The notes: generated by a model from the sequence alone, not told the origin. DNA of 64,000 nt from Nemopilema nomurai (GCA_003864495.1 ML133453.1:124001-188000); one strand, 5' to 3'. Shown: positions 48,201-61,980, counted from the first letter of the stretch. Numbers and translations: made by a program.

Positions 48201-51200
48201 CATCTGACCACTCCCATTTTGGATTCGTAAAGGATACTTTTAAATCTCGCACGGGCACTTTTAAATGGATTGCCAACCAAAAAGCAGGGAGGGGAGCATA
48301 GCCCCTCTGGCCTCTAGGTTCCTACTTCAATGATGTCAGTAACCTTTTTCTAGTTCAAAATTGAACAAGTATTGAATTTGATATATGGAGAGGTATAAAA
48401 TAATGCTAATAGAACAACATAATGATGTCCGATGGTGCATTGCTACCTACAATGATTTGTTACATTCGCATTGTAGCTCCTTACCAAATCAGTATTTCAT
48501 TGCCATTGCAGTATCTATAGTACTCATCGTTTGTTATCATAATTACTTGTCGATCTGTCAACATATTACCATGCATTAAAGCAACTCCTAGTCTGAGGTT
48601 ATCTCCAGCCAACTCAGTATTTTTATTTTGCACTTACGTTTTAATCTCCTTCCGAGTCCAAGGTACTGCGTCCAGTTAACCAATGCCTTCACCTGAAATA
48701 CAGAGTAGATATAAAGATATTCGACAAAAATGAGTGTTTGCAGTATGGGAAAAGCAATAAGGGGTTGACCGGATAAACGAGTTGAGGTGTATTCTTTTTA
48801 TTCGTAGAAAGATCATACTCAAGTTTCGGATATATATTCAATGAGGTTATTCAGGAAGCTTTTACTTTAAGAGTTGACTGATTATGATGAAGCCAGACAA
48901 TTTTGAACATTTTAGTTTTACTGAAAGAGAATAGCTCGAATTATCCAAAATCACATCATGTTGCAAGTGAAAAGTTTCCGACGCGTTTTTTTAAATGGCG
49001 CTTAGCGTTTATGGATTTTTAACAAGTTATGACGATATGGTCGAATCCGAGCCAATGACGAAAATTTAATACACATAATGACGTCACTACGATGCAAAAA
49101 GGAGCAGGGGCTGAGGGCCTAATTTTTTGCTCATCACAAACTTTGTACCCCACTGCTGCGTATTTGCTTCCCACATTGAAGAAAACGCATCTTCTCGTTT
49201 TCAAAAGATCCCTGTTCATAGGTTGCTTTCCCCTAACAAGCTCAACAGGTTTCTCTTTCCTTTCATCAATTTCATCATTCATAAAGACATATATTATTTG
49301 TTGTGCTACATTAACTGAATAGGGAAATTTCTTCTTCAATCTTTGCTGTAATGGCAATAAAACTGAGGTACTATAGCAGCTCGATGGTCTGATTTAACAA
49401 GAGCCACTGCAAAGGGGTGGAAAAAGGAATTGCTCATAGCGTGGTACTCGAATGGGTCACATAAAGGAGTACAGTATTGTATTGTTGAGTGTTTCCATCC
49501 CGAGAAAGGGTAGATGCTGATAGTGAAAAGAGAGGCCACTTGCTACTTTCAATATTATCAACTTTGATGTGTAACTTTTGGGGCGAAAAGAGAGTACAGT
49601 TTCATGTATCTTCAAAGATTTATAGGACCACTTGACAAAGCATTGAGGCAGCGAAACAGTATTACCATTCAAGGTGACGAGATTATCGATTTTATGGTCT
49701 CTTCCTTATTATCTCATTCATAAATTGATTTGCTTTGTTAATAGACGGAAACAATATCAATCTACTTGAGGAATTGCTCATTTCATGGGTATATAAAGGT
49801 TCGTAAGGCATTGTTAACTTGCAATAAATATGCCAGAGAAAGCAATAAGTCATCGGGCCAACTGGAGTTTAGTCACCTGCATTTTGGCGCGTCTGAATTC
49901 TTAAACATTATCATAGAGATTATTCCACCCCAACTCCGTAGCCGCTCTAAAGCGTCTACAACTACTCAATTGAGCGAAAAATGAGCACACGAATTGAGTT
50001 GTTTGTGGAAATCAGAAATAACAAGAACAGGTCGATACAATATTGCCTCTTGAGGCACAAGTAAAGCTCCAAAACTATTAACACCTATAGCAGGTTTTGA
50101 AGCCACGAAGCTAAAGATTGTTAATTTTCCAGGCAAATGGTCTTTTGGTCTTGCACCTTGACTATCTGTGCCTGCATTGCTATTTTCTTGCTGTACAATT
50201 TACAATAGGTCCCTGGCTGTCAAGTGCACATGGGCTGACTCCCCCTCAGCTTCGGTGACGAATGATCACGTGTTAGGGATCCCGTTGTGCAAATCAGTAC
50301 AACCGAAGTACTTGTTGGCCATGTAGATTTTTTAGATCCAATCTTCTGTTTTTCGCAAAGTGGTTTTTGATAGAATAAGTTGTTCTCTTCAAAAACCCTT
50401 TTTCAAAGATAAAAGCTCGATGGTTCCATTGCCAGCAGGTGAGAAATGGAACTTGGCCATATTTCTATAGGGCTTATCAGTGACAGAGTGGCAGGGGGTC
50501 AATGTCCCATTGTATGCACCCTGCTGTTCTACTTGCTGCAACAGCGTTGAATTGAATTGCCAATTCGACGATTCGGCATGAGTCATTTTCGGATTTGCAA
50601 TATTGATCTCGAAGGCTTTGACTCAAAGATGGGAAAATCTGCCCAAACAGTCTTTGTTGAATTGTCAACAAGTACAGCCAAATGCCAAACAAACCGCATG
50701 GAATGCATTTGCCGATCATCTTCAGATGGCAAAGCCATTTCAGGTCAAAGCCTGTTGAGTTCAAGTAAAATTGTGTAAACAAACAAGTGTTGCGCTGGGC
50801 TGTTCGCATCGTATTTCAATGCAGAAATTAGACTCTCGTGAAAGAAATTTCAGGTCCTGCTGATAATTTCCTTGTGAAACTGGCATAGAACGTCATGGAA
50901 GGGATAGGCTCTGTGAAACTTTCCTAAGTCGATCTCGATCTTATTTATCTAAATCTTAAAGCAACAGGTTATCCCCTCCATAAACATATATTCATAACGC
51001 CTTCTGGCCCCCCTCTTGTGCTCACACAAACCGCGCCATTCCTAGTTGATATCCCTTTTATATTGGCCGCATGGTTTACATCAGATAATGATTAATGAAC
51101 TATAAATTATGCAAACAGCGGGGATTATGACTACTCCGTACCGGATTGGTCAATCTAGACTGCTTTGATTCGAGCAGACAAAAGATTCGATTTCGCATGA

Positions 51201-51409
51201 CAATAGTCTATTGTTTGGCGGAAGCCGACATGAACGCCATTTTTGTGAACGGAAATTTTGGCCTGAGTGTGAGCAGGTCTTGTTTGTGAAAACTTGCTGT
51301 TGGATGCCTCGTGGATAATTTCATCGAACAAAAAGGAATAATCTTAAATGCAAACTATCAATGACTAGATTGAAAGACGTCTAACAGGAAGCAGTTTTAG
51401 AACAGAACC
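45280..51409. other. Intergenic between DDHD1 and Frizzled
   Basis: Six kilobases with no supported gene. A minus-strand frame of 131 codons (46326-46721) lies in a patch of higher GC but matches no family I recognise. A similar GC-richer patch spans 47330-47600. A fold-back element candidate lies at 48160-48332. The last few hundred bases before 51410 should hold the Frizzled promoter and leader; the ATG context ACCATGG is strong. Confidence 0.5.
48160..48332. repeat. Possible short inverted-repeat element
   Basis: The left side GGGACGTAGGAAGC and the reverse complement of the right side (GAAGTAGGAACC) share a GTAGGAA core. Between them are a G run with GGGGGAGG and, in the opposite sense, GGAGGGGAGCATAGCCCCTC. 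The ends are too diverged for certainty and no target duplication is clear. Confidence 0.35.
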
Positions 51410-53170
51410 ATGGTGAATAGTTTGGGATACTTCTTGCTATCGGTGCACTTAATTTTGTTGTTCGAAGAGACTGCGTCCATATCGCCATCTAGATGCGAAC
51501 CGATTACCATTCCGCTATGTCAAGACATAAAATACAACAAAACGGTATTTCCAAACCTTCTTTCTCATAGAAATCAAGAAGAAGCTGGCTTGGAAGTCCA
51601 CCAATTCTTTCCCCTGGTCAAGGTAGAATGTTCAATGTATTTGAAATTCTTTTTGTGTTCAGTTTACGTGCCAATTTGCTCGGATAAAGTGTCGACTCCC
51701 ATTCCACCATGTCGGATTTTGTGCAAGGTGGCGAGAGACGGTTGTTTAAAACTGATGAACTCGTTCGGCTTTAAGTGGCCTGACTCACTGCAATGTGAAA
51801 GATACCCAGAGATGGGATCTGGAAGTCTTTGTGTGGGAAAAAATTTCACTGAAAAGGAACGTGGTGGAGGCAAAAAGCCATCTGGCGGAGGTAAAGATGG
51901 AGGAAACACTGGAAATCACAACACTGGCACGGGAAACAGAGATGGCCAGAAAACTGACGAAAGAGGCACTGGAATTGGTATCCCCTTCAACATTTCTCAG
52001 TTCAAAACAGGCAAGCCGATTTTTAGATGCCCTTCCGTTCAAAACAAGTCAGATGACAAGCATTATAACTTCATGGGCGAAATGGGATGCGCGGGTGAAT
52101 GTACAAACATTTACTTCACCACGAAGGAAAGGGATTTTGCCCGAAAATGGATTTTGTTTTGGGCCTTGATGTGCATTATTTCCACGACTTTCAGTTTGTT
52201 GACATACTTAATTGACATGAAAAGATTCCACTATCCGTACAAGCCCATCATTTTCCTATGCGGTTGCTACTTCGCTATTGCAGTTGTTTATATAGTCGGG
52301 TATGTGGCCGATAGAGACATATCATGCCATAAAGTCAAGTCAGGAACCATGCTATACAACCAGGGTACAGAAAATGCAGGCTGCACTGTTGTTTTTATGT
52401 TCCTGTATTTCTTCACAATGGCATCTGCAATATGGTGGGTCATCCTCACTCTGACCTGGTTTTTGGCGGCGGGAATGAAATGGAGCCACGAAGCCATTGA
52501 AGGAAACTCGCAGTACTTCCACGCAGCGGCCTGGGCACTCCCTGCCGCAAAGACCATCGCGATTCTGGCCATGCATGAAGTCGATGGCGATGAGCTCAGC
52601 GGAATCTGTTTTGTTGGTGGTTCCAACTTGCAAGCCCTTCGAGGATTTCTGCTGGCCCCTCTGTTCGTTTACCTCGTCCTTGGCACGTTTTTCCTGCTCG
52701 CTGGGTTCATCTCACTGGTCCGTATACGGTCTGTTCTGAAGCATGACCAGTCGCTGAAGACCGACAAGCTCACTCGCCTGATGATCCGCATCGGCGTCTT
52801 CTCAATCCTGTACACGCTGCCAGCCATTATTGTGATTGCCTGCTTGTTTTATGAGCAGGCCTATCGCCACACCTGGGACAACGCATGGATCAGATCTTGG
52901 TACAGAACAAAAAATATTTGCAACGACATGCAACTAGATAAAAAGTACTGTTCTAGTCAGATCATTGGAGTTGAAAGGCCAGACTTTGCTGTTTACATGA
53001 TAAAGTACCTCATGATGCTGATGGTAGGAATAACCTCTGGTTTTTGGATCTGGTCTGGCAAAACCCTTACATCCTGGAAAAGGTTCTACTATGTTAGAAT
53101 ACTGAAAAAGTCAATGCCAAAGAACTCTCACTCACATGGTCATGGCACATCATCCAGGACAAATGTGTGA
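51410..53170 (+). CDS. fz1/2/7: Frizzled Wnt receptor, 1/2/7 type
   Basis: A single coding exon of 586 aa. Frizzleds are seven-pass plasma-membrane receptors for Wnt that act through Dishevelled. Residues 1-23 are a signal peptide. The cysteine-rich domain runs from C29 to about 145 with the ten-cysteine pattern; [20 protein letters not shown] and [15 protein letters not shown] are typical of the 1/2/7 group. A Gly/Lys/Thr-rich linker (about 148-200, with GGGK and GNHNTGTGN) leads to the seven-helix region (about 240-545: [51 protein letters not shown]). The Dishevelled-binding motif KTLTSW is at 551-556, and the protein ends RTNV, a class I PDZ ligand (T-x-V). A His/Ser-rich stretch (SHSHGHG, 573-579) precedes the end. 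Intronless frizzled coding regions are known in other animals. The long 3' flank probably includes untranslated sequence. Antisense frames within it are shadows. Confidence 0.97.
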   Translation: MVNSLGYFLLSVHLILLFEETASISPSRCEPITIPLCQDIKYNKTVFPNLLSHRNQEEAGLEVHQFFPLVKVECSMYLKFFLCSVYVPICSDKVSTPIPPCRILCKVARDGCLKLMNSFGFKWPDSLQCERYPEMGSGSLCVGKNFTEKERGGGKKPSGGGKDGGNTGNHNTGTGNRDGQKTDERGTGIGIPFNISQFKTGKPIFRCPSVQNKSDDKHYNFMGEMGCAGECTNIYFTTKERDFARKWILFWALMCIISTTFSLLTYLIDMKRFHYPYKPIIFLCGCYFAIAVVYIVGYVADRDISCHKVKSGTMLYNQGTENAGCTVVFMFLYFFTMASAIWWVILTLTWFLAAGMKWSHEAIEGNSQYFHAAAWALPAAKTIAILAMHEVDGDELSGICFVGGSNLQALRGFLLAPLFVYLVLGTFFLLAGFISLVRIRSVLKHDQSLKTDKLTRLMIRIGVFSILYTLPAIIVIACLFYEQAYRHTWDNAWIRSWYRTKNICNDMQLDKKYCSSQIIGVERPDFAVYMIKYLMMLMVGITSGFWIWSGKTLTSWKRFYYVRILKKSMPKNSHSHGHGTSSRTNV

Positions 53171-56100
53171 AGCTGGGCCCACTGAAGACATGGGGGCCTT
53201 ATTGTGACTAAGGTTCTGGCTCAAGTGAAACATTTGGCAGTATGCCAGCTCCAACCCACTGTGTTGCACCATTGGTGTGTTCTGCTCTCTTGAAAGGTGA
53301 CCAAGGGACAAACCCTGCAGCACATTTCAACTATGCTACCATACTGACTTTCAAACAGACCTGGTGAAGTATGGACTAGTGATTTCTTTGCACCTCAAAA
53401 TGAACATCATTTAATTTGGGGTGTAAATCATAGCAAAAAACAGTTTTAGTATCTACTTTGTAGATGAGACATATAGCTTCTGTGGTTTATGCTCACTTAA
53501 CCAGTTTGTAGAAATTTATCTCAGCTTAAAAACCCAATAGATGTATGTGTTGTAAGAAGTATGGAATTTCCGTAAGTTTTGTTTTGTTCATATCCATTGC
53601 AAGATGCTTTCCTTTCGATACAGATCAATGTTTGATTTGCTGGACTACATCTCTTTACAAACTAAAAAATGCTTTCTAAGGTGAGAAATATTCTGCAGCA
53701 GTTTATAGACTTGTTGATCAATTTTTTACATGGAGCCAATTTGAACTGGTGGTATTGGTACTACATGTTTGCAGTAATAATGATCTACCAGGGAAGCTTC
53801 TTTTCTTATGGTTTGGGGATTATCATAATTTTTTCACTTACTGTTCCATACAAACTCTTTGGTTGGTGGAATTATTGCAAAAAACCAATTACCCAACTTG
53901 ATTCTTGAACACCACATACATAACTGCTGCATTTGTTGTTGTTGGTTGATTGTAACTTTCTTATATTGAGCTTTCAGGCCATGAGATACTTAGTGCCTTG
54001 TCAACTTTATATTTATACCAGTTATGGTCAGCATGTTTTCTTGTATCATATAAGATTGATGACTTCATGCGATGAGAGGCCTGCAAATTAAGGTAAATGT
54101 TGCCATGTATAACTCTTTTCTGAAATGTTTTAAATACTGTCTTGTATATTATTCCAAACAGTGCATATAGCAGCATACACTTCTCAAACATTAGCTAGCC
54201 CAATCTAAATACAACAGACTGCATGTATACTCAAAACTGTAATTAGCCTGAATTGGTAATATGTCTCTCTGTTTTTTTTGCTTAATCTGCATCATCTATT
54301 TGCTAATGGCCAATTTATGAACCTTGCAGATTTTTAATCATGGGTAGTACAGTAACAAGGCTTGTGGTCTAAACATTTTCAATTCTGATTGTTTAATGTA
54401 AATTTAGTAGATGAAATATTAGAGATATGCTTGTCATGTTAGCTTAATTATTGTGACTTTTCTCAAAAGAACCTTTGATGTGTCTTTTCTGTTATGTTGA
54501 CTGGTTGGTGGCTAGGCGTGTTAATGGTTACAGTATGACACCTCTTCAGGTGCTTTTGCATTTGTTCCAAAAACTTAGGCCTTGCACAAAGAACTAGTCA
54601 GCTCAATATATTATGTAGTGAAAAGTGTAAGTTGCCTTCCCATGTTGTTTGTCTGTTAGAAATATCTACCTCTGCATGAGAAATAGCTGCTTTGGTCTCT
54701 CTTTGTATAGAAACGATCACATTTTGGACACCAACAACGTTTTTCTATGCAATATGTTTGCTACCCTATCACTTAAAACCAATACTGAATCTTAAGTTAA
54801 GAATATTCTTAACTTAGGTGTGACAGTTGGAAACTAAACGAGCATGCTTTGTTGAGATACAGGTTGGCTCGTCTGAAGGTTTTGATAAGAATGAATCCTG
54901 AGCCTGCAGGAGTGAATGTCAGCGGCCTATCGGCGACACAGCGGAAAGCACTCGTTCCCATTCTTCTTTATTTTGGCTCTTATCCGAGTCACGTATTCAC
55001 AAACAAAGATGTGATTTGATAAAAACCGTTGTCTAGCAACAATGAAGGCAATTGGCAGACGAGATATTTAGTACAAAAGTTGCCCTGGGCACAGAGATAA
55101 CGCATCAGTATTTGATCAAACTTTGTTCTAGTTTTAGCCCATATAATCTTTTTCTGAAATGAAATTTTGATTCTAATATCTTTGAGAGTTTTTCTTAGAT
55201 AATTTTTATTATGTTCAGGCCAGTATTCCAAATGCCAGACAAACTGGAAATGCAAGAACGTGTGCCATTGCCTGCTAGAAACTTGAATGGGTTGCTTTTA
55301 GAATGGAGTAGATAGAAAGAAAGCTTAAAACTTACTTAAAAATACTTAAATCAGCTAAAAACATCCTTAAGTTTCTTGAAGTCGTAATTCTTTCTAATAA
55401 GATTGCTTAATTGGGTTGAGAACCCAACCTGATAACCTGTTTTTGAAAATAGGTATTTCTGCCAACGCAGGGCTGGGCATTGCCTTTCCTTGAAATTCTT
55501 CTTTTGTTTTTTAAATATTTCAGATTAAATAAGTGAGAAAAGGTTTAAGTACAAAATTTTTATATCTGGATAATTCTGTATCTCAACACAAAGAACACGA
55601 AATACAGGTCGCAGAAAAAGTTCATATATATTCACATGATGATAAATTTCTTGATAAGAAGTAAGCGGTTCCCAACTACACAAAAAGTACTTCTGCACTA
55701 AAAACGCATCAAAATTGTAGAAACAGCGTCTCAGCTGCACATCTTTTCAAAAGGGCTGAAACCTGGTTGTGGCTTTTGGAACGAACTGTGGAATGTTGGA
55801 TCTGTTGCTTGGACGTGTGGTTAAGATTATTGAAATCCGGAATGAGATTAACAGATGATTCAATAATGAAGGCAGAATTAGGTGCCACTCCAAGTTAATG
55901 TGGTTCTACTGTGAAATAGATTTGTTATCAAAATCGTCATCTATGGGTAGTTTAGTGCGAGAAAAGAACTTTTGAAAACTTCCCAGGGCCTCCGATGAGA
56001 CCAAAAAAGCGGGGGCTGGGAGGGGGACAATCTTTGATGCAAAAATTGTACAAGGCAAAGAACTGAAACGTTTCACAAAGGTACAATATACAATAAAGGT

Positions 56101-58568
56101 ACAAAGACATGATGATGGTGATGTAATTGGAAACTGCACAAGGAAAATATGAGGTTAAACTGGCGTCAAGGTCATGAAAACTGGCAGAAGGTGCTGATCT
56201 TTGCAATGTTTGAAGAACTAATTGCCCTTGCTTTTCCAATAAGCTGAACGTGATGGCAAAGGACCATAGCTTGCTTTATCATCAGATGATGTTAAAAGGT
56301 TTGCTTAAGCCCCCATTAGGGATATTTGAAATTGTTGTAGACATTCTCAATTTCCATGCCAATATTTGTGCTTCTGGCGCCACTATGTTTTGTACAGGCG
56401 AATTATCTCAAAATGCCTGGAGTGTTTTAACACCGAGAAGGACAAAACTCAGGCATTTAGGGTAAGATAGAGATATAATGAAAAAATAAGACTCTCTAGG
56501 GAAGGATTCGGGTGGACTCATCGAGTTCTTCGTGCGACTTAGTTTGTCTTTGCCTGGGGCCATTATCCACCTTGGGCGTAAACTCCGGAATTCTTTTTAA
56601 CTTTTGATGTCTGAAAGCCTTCTGACTCACTGGCATAGCAGAATCGACAAGGACTTCCAAGATCTGTACGCCATCTTCAAATGACGACGGTTACAAGAAA
56701 CTTTTTTGCTTCTATTTTAAAAAAACGTGCTGCCAGCTTTGTCCTTAACATGAGTTGTTGAGTGATTTTGAAGAATATTTTGAAATAGGCCCAGACGCTG
56801 GCCTTTACTCGTTCTTTGTTAGAACAATCGCATTCTGGCAGGACGTGCTGCTACTCGAGGGTACAACAGCGATTCCCCCTCCCCCAGCGCCACCGTAAGC
56901 CTTATGCTCCTCTAACCGGAGGGCCTTTCATTCTTCCCTGCCTTTATCGAGCCTTGTATCAATCTTATGTATAAGACACCCCTCGGGCTCGCGCTGGTTA
57001 TCCATCATCCCGAGCCATGTATGACGCTTAATGACGAATATGAATCACACAAAAATATTTTAAACAAGAAGCATTTTACTCCCAGGAATACTTTGGCTGG
57101 ATATACACAATCCTAGCCTTTAAGGACAGAGCAAAACTTGCCTGCAGATATTCAATCGATTGCTTTAAATGTTTATTTGTGCGCGCTCTAAATCTCACAA
57201 TTTATCCGCAGTTATGATCTTCTTCAAAAAAAGTCTACCATTCTACTTTATTTCATACATTGAAAACCAACTTACTGATGAGAAACAAAACACAATGATT
57301 TTTGTTTAAGACAGATATTAGGATTGTCCAGGTTCAACAGGATTTAATCAAATGGTAGTACTTCTTCAAAAGCAAAAAAGAAGTAATGACATTGCTCTCA
57401 AAGAATATGGTCACCACATAATGTCAATCGATGCCCAAGGATTATCTGTCAAGTTGTCCGTGAAAAGACTTCAACAAATTGTTGCTCTGAATGACGTAGT
57501 TTCTCAGGATCCGAGTTAATCTTCGTATCAAATTGTTTGCTTTTGAAGGGAATTGAGAATTATGGAAAGAGTTTCTTGGAGACCTTGTTGACTGTCATGG
57601 CAACAAACGATTTTTGAGCACTTTATTTTAGCAGCAAAGACTACACACTTTTTTATAAGAATATCTAATTTCTTTCCGAGCCTCAATATTCTTAAAAGTT
57701 TTCGATTCTGAGCCTAAGATTATTTTGAATTATTCTTGCCCAACACCAGGTGTAATTATGCCTTGATGTTATAGAAAAATATTAAGTATTTTCTGATGTG
57801 TTGCTTCATAATGAATTTCAACAAGAACAACGTATGCAAATATATATAATGTTTATAGCGTCAAAGTGACAGTTGATTTGCTTTGCGAGAAAACTCAGAT
57901 TAAGAGGAAATTTTAGTTTGATAAAGGTTATTGAGCCTGGCATTATTCTTAAATCAATCTTAAATTTCAGCAGTTTTGAGTCTCAGTATTCTTATAGACA
58001 TTATTTTTACAAAAAATTGTGCATGTTTGTTTAGTTGCGTATAGAAACTAGGTCTTTGTGAAAACCCATAGTCTCGAGCTGAATGTATCTTTCAGCCATT
58101 TGCGTTAGCTTTGCGTCGATAAAACGGCCTTGAGGGGCAGCTAGATGAAATAGGAACAAATTCACCTTTTACGCAAAAGACCTAATCCCTGTCAAAATTT
58201 GCATTCTTCTCACAAAACCCACTGCAATTTTTTATCACTCTCATTCCTGACTTTAATTTTTCTGTGAAATATCTCCATGCAATCGGATACAAAAATAGGG
58301 CCTTAAGGACCGATGATGGAGGATAAACTGCTCCAGCGTTCAACCTTCCAGCCGAGGAAGAAATGACTCTGAGAAGTGCATGTTCTGACAACAGAATAAC
58401 CCTGCTTTTCGACTTTTGATCTATGAGGCCGTCGACATTCTTACAGACTCAACAGAGAAGCATCTGAATGACATCACAATGATGGTATTCGAAGTGAAGT
58501 GGTCGATGAGTGGGTACTTGAGAACAATAATGATAATGCTATCAAGAAAGTGATTGGTTAAAACAACC
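53171..58568. other. 3' flank of Frizzled and gene-poor sequence
   Basis: The first part is presumably Frizzled 3' untranslated sequence. I could not point to a convincing AATAAA near the stop. A 79-codon frame at 53669-53908, rich in Trp, Tyr and Ile, looks membrane-like but is probably chance in this AT-rich region. A perfect 24-base palindrome lies at 54793-54816. No other exon, RNA gene or element with defined ends is recognised. Confidence 0.5.
54793..54816. repeat. Perfect 24-bp palindrome
   Basis: TAAGTTAAGAAT is followed immediately by its reverse complement ATTCTTAACTTA. It is AT-rich, has no loop, and is isolated in gene-free sequence downstream of Frizzled. Confidence 0.8.
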
Positions 58569-58629
58569 TACCCTGTGTACCAGACTTTAATATATACGAA
58601 ATAAAATAGGGAGTCTGGTACCCAGGGTA
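58569..58629. repeat. Short hairpin element with 18-bp arms
   Basis: TACCCTGTGTACCAGACT at the left pairs with AGTCTGGTACCCAGGGTA at the right, with one mismatch, across a 25-base AT-rich loop. This has the shape of a minimal fold-back MITE. No target duplication is obvious. Confidence 0.75.
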
Positions 58630-60944
58630 AAGGCAACCAATCAACGTTGGCCCTGATAAAAACAGGCCTAGCCTAAAGTGCGTTTAGAATGCAAAAACTT
58701 TGTAATTACATAAGGACCTGTTAAGTTGAAGCGAAAGAGAAGCTCTGAGGGACTTGCTTTTTAAAGGAATAAGAGCATTGTCTTACAGATACAACTTTTA
58801 TATTATATCTGGTAAGATTGCACGAAGGGAAGGCCAATAGTTGGACCAAACAAAAGCACGTACAAACACTTGTTTAGCTAGGCTGCCTTCTCTTATTTCA
58901 TCTTGATAACATTTATTTAACAAAAATCAACTGCCTGTCAACTTTTTGGTTGTTTTGCGTTCAAACCCACATGTCTATTTGGATGGAAAGGTTTTATAAA
59001 AAGTGTTTCCTATTTTAGACCCTGCCTTTCCTCATCTTTCAACGATTTTAACCAACTGCCAGAACTGTTCGCCATTCTTTTGGGGCAAGACTTCTCTTTT
59101 TTTCGCTTGTTCCAAACTTCATAGACATGCAACTCTAATTTTGAGTTCTTATAAAAAATCCACTTCTTTAAATTTTCAAACATATATAAGTATGTAAATT
59201 GGTGCTAAAGGCCCCATACTTTGTTTGTAAGTCCTTACTCTGTAACAAGTTCCATCGCTTTACTGGTTACCAGAGGGTGGTGTTTTGAAGCCATAAGCCA
59301 AGTCAGACAGATTATCAGTCTTCCTATACAGCTTGCTCAAAGCTTATACTTGCAACCTTGCATGAAGCAGGGCAACCGCTCTTTGATACGTTTTTGGCTT
59401 TCATCAATGCTAGGGAAGTTTTTTGTCTGTCTCTAAATGACAAAAATTACCTTCAGAGGTTGAGTGTAAGCCTGCTACCAGCAAAGAACAAAAAGAGCAG
59501 CTTCTGCTACTTGATAATCTAAGTAGAAAGATGTGAAGTTAGATTTGTGTTTAAATTGTGGGGATATTCACCACGAAATGCTGCGATAGATTGCAATCAA
59601 AGAAAGCAAGAAGAGTGCTTAGAACCTTGGCTTTGTACTACCAAATTAATCATTATGTGCAAGTCCTTAGAAAAAAGTTATTGTTGAAAATATAGATGGA
59701 TTTTAAAAAAAGAATCGTTTCATCAATCTCAACCTTATTAGAAAGAGTTATATTACGTGCATTAGGGGTATATTACGAAGAAGGTGACTTTGTCTTTCTT
59801 TGTGAGTTTTGTAACAGATCAAATTCGCAACTGAAAGCGTATTTAATTGAATTTGGTTTGTTTCAATTAAGCTCGAAAGCGTGACGCACAGGAATGGGCC
59901 AAAATAAAGCATATAAATTAGACATTAGCATTTCGTAAATTATTTGTACCACAAGAGTAATGAAACTTCATCCTGTGATTGGCTTGTTTGATTTGGGACA
60001 TTTTCAAGAACCGCAGACTTGCAAATCGTCATTCGTGCGAATGAATAATTTCGGCAGGAAAATGGCCTAAAAGGTGTTCAATAAAGTGTGAAGATCAATA
60101 TTTACAGGCGTTTAGATGAAATATGAATTGTGCAGTTGACAAAGTGGTCCGTGATAGTTGGTGAGGTTTTCTCTCGCCATTCTTTCTGAGAGGTGGCAAA
60201 AGCCTCTTTGTTTATGCAGCGCTGGAAGTATCCCAGTTAACACCAATAACAGTGTGATGTTGAACGTGTCTCATTATCCAGCAATTTGCATGACCATTTG
60301 ACAAGCCAAAGGTGAATCGAGAGTATACAATTGACTCGTTAAAGGTATTGACCCCTGGAAATTGTTTCACAGATCATCTGGGATGGCTCTAAAGATAATA
60401 CGTAACCGTGTCATCCCATGCTAAGATAAGCTAGGGGTAGCGCAATCCGGCATAAGATTTGGGGGCTTTCAAGGCTTACCCCTCAAGAAGAGTCATCCAC
60501 CAGGGACGTACTGGCATTCCTACTTCGATGGACAAAACCTTTTGAACTCATAGGGTTAATTGAAGAAAAGGCAACGTAACTGACAATCAGAACTCGGAAA
60601 CCTTAGCTTTTATGGTACTATTGACTTAAAAAACATTTAATTTTGTGCTTTCAAAGTCCCCCGAGAATTTTGTATAAGAGACACCTACACACTGCGGGAC
60701 TCTCCCGCACTTCAATCTTCACGCTATCGGAAAGCATGAAATCTCGAGCATTTGAAGGTCCTTCCGCACATAGTTGATCACGAAATTTTTAATCGTTAAA
60801 ATGGTTTCGACGCTTAACGTTGCTGATCAATAAACAGATATCACGTTTGATTAGTATTATTCTTTTCTGTCTGAATCAATGATGTTCTCATACTGAGCGA
60901 TTGACTTCATTGGTGTCTTTCACTGTATATTACTCGGTACAGTA

Positions 60945-61150
60945 CCGTAAATGACGAAATAAGCGCCCCCTGCTTGAGTAACCCCCCCCCAAGCAATTGT
61001 TTTCATCGAGATTTTATTATGTTATAATCTGTTTAGAAAAAGAACTGGGGACACTAGATATAATTTTTCTCCCTTACATGGTATGAAAAAAATTTAATTT
61101 GCGCCCCTGCTAAATTAATCGCCCCTTCCAAACAAGCGCCCCTAAGTAAA
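60945..61150. repeat. GCGCCCC-rich transposon-like patch
   Basis: AATAAGCGCCCCCTGC, TTTGCGCCCCTGC, ATCGCCCC and AAGCGCCCCT recur in one orientation within 200 bases, after ACCGTAAATGACGAAATAAG. Repeated GCGCCCC blocks next to an ACCGTAAATGA-type edge look like one end of a decayed DNA transposon. The opposite end was not found. Confidence 0.45.
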
Positions 61151-61880
61151 ATGTTTATTTTTAAATTAGACGCTAATTACGTCATTAATGGTATTCATAG
61201 TTCTGCTGAAGGAAAAGGAAAGAGGATCGATTGGGATAATCACGGACGCGCATCAGTGAAAAAATCCAATTACGTCATAGTTGAGATGCGCACCCTCTCT
61301 ATTCCTAACGTGCGCATATTTTCAAAATGGCTAGTAGCCATTCATGTACTATATAAATATATATATTTTATAATTTACCTTTGGTCAGTAAGGCTACCTC
61401 CTTTCCACATCAGCGAAAATTTGTTGTCTGAAAATTCAAAGAGAATTTTTCAAAATTTACTGGTTAACATGGGCACGAGGAACAATTAAGGTTGTTAGAA
61501 TGATGAGGAATATTGGAATGGGAGGTGCTGTTAGTTTGGGGGGGGGCACTGTTAGTTTTGGGGGCTGTTAGTTTGGGTGGACGTTGGTGGTTGTGGTAAA
61601 ACAAAATCCGAAAATCTTCCGCATTCCTACTCCTGAATCTTGATAATTTTTTAAGAGTTTGATTTGAGATAACAGTCATCATATAGAGTTATAATTAATG
61701 AACTTAAGCCTGATTTTTTCCAAAATTTGTCGAGCCAAATCCTACATCTTACAAAGTTTCCCCGCCCCCCCCCCCCCCACACTCAAGTTGCATATAGTTT
61801 CTACCTACGCAGTGTCTGGTTAACTTCGACAAAGTCATTGGAAGTAGAAAGTACTTAAGAAAGCGCGATTCATCACAACA

Positions 61881-61980
61881 TTGCAACCAAATAGAATTAA
61901 AAATTCTATAAAATCATTGCAACATCCATTTTGCAACCAAATAGAATGAAAAAATTTATAAAATCATTGCAACATCCATT
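61881..61980. repeat. 50-bp tandem duplication
   Basis: Two adjacent 50-bp units begin TTGCAACCAAATAGAAT and end CATTGCAACATCCATT, differing at a few positions in the middle. Each unit also has TTGCAAC at its start and TTGCAAC again near its end. Confidence 0.9.

Noticed and set aside
53669..53908. A 79-codon Trp/Tyr/Ile-rich frame downstream of Frizzled
   Set aside because: AT-rich composition alone favours such hydrophobic frames; it lies in probable 3' untranslated sequence and has no recognised family.
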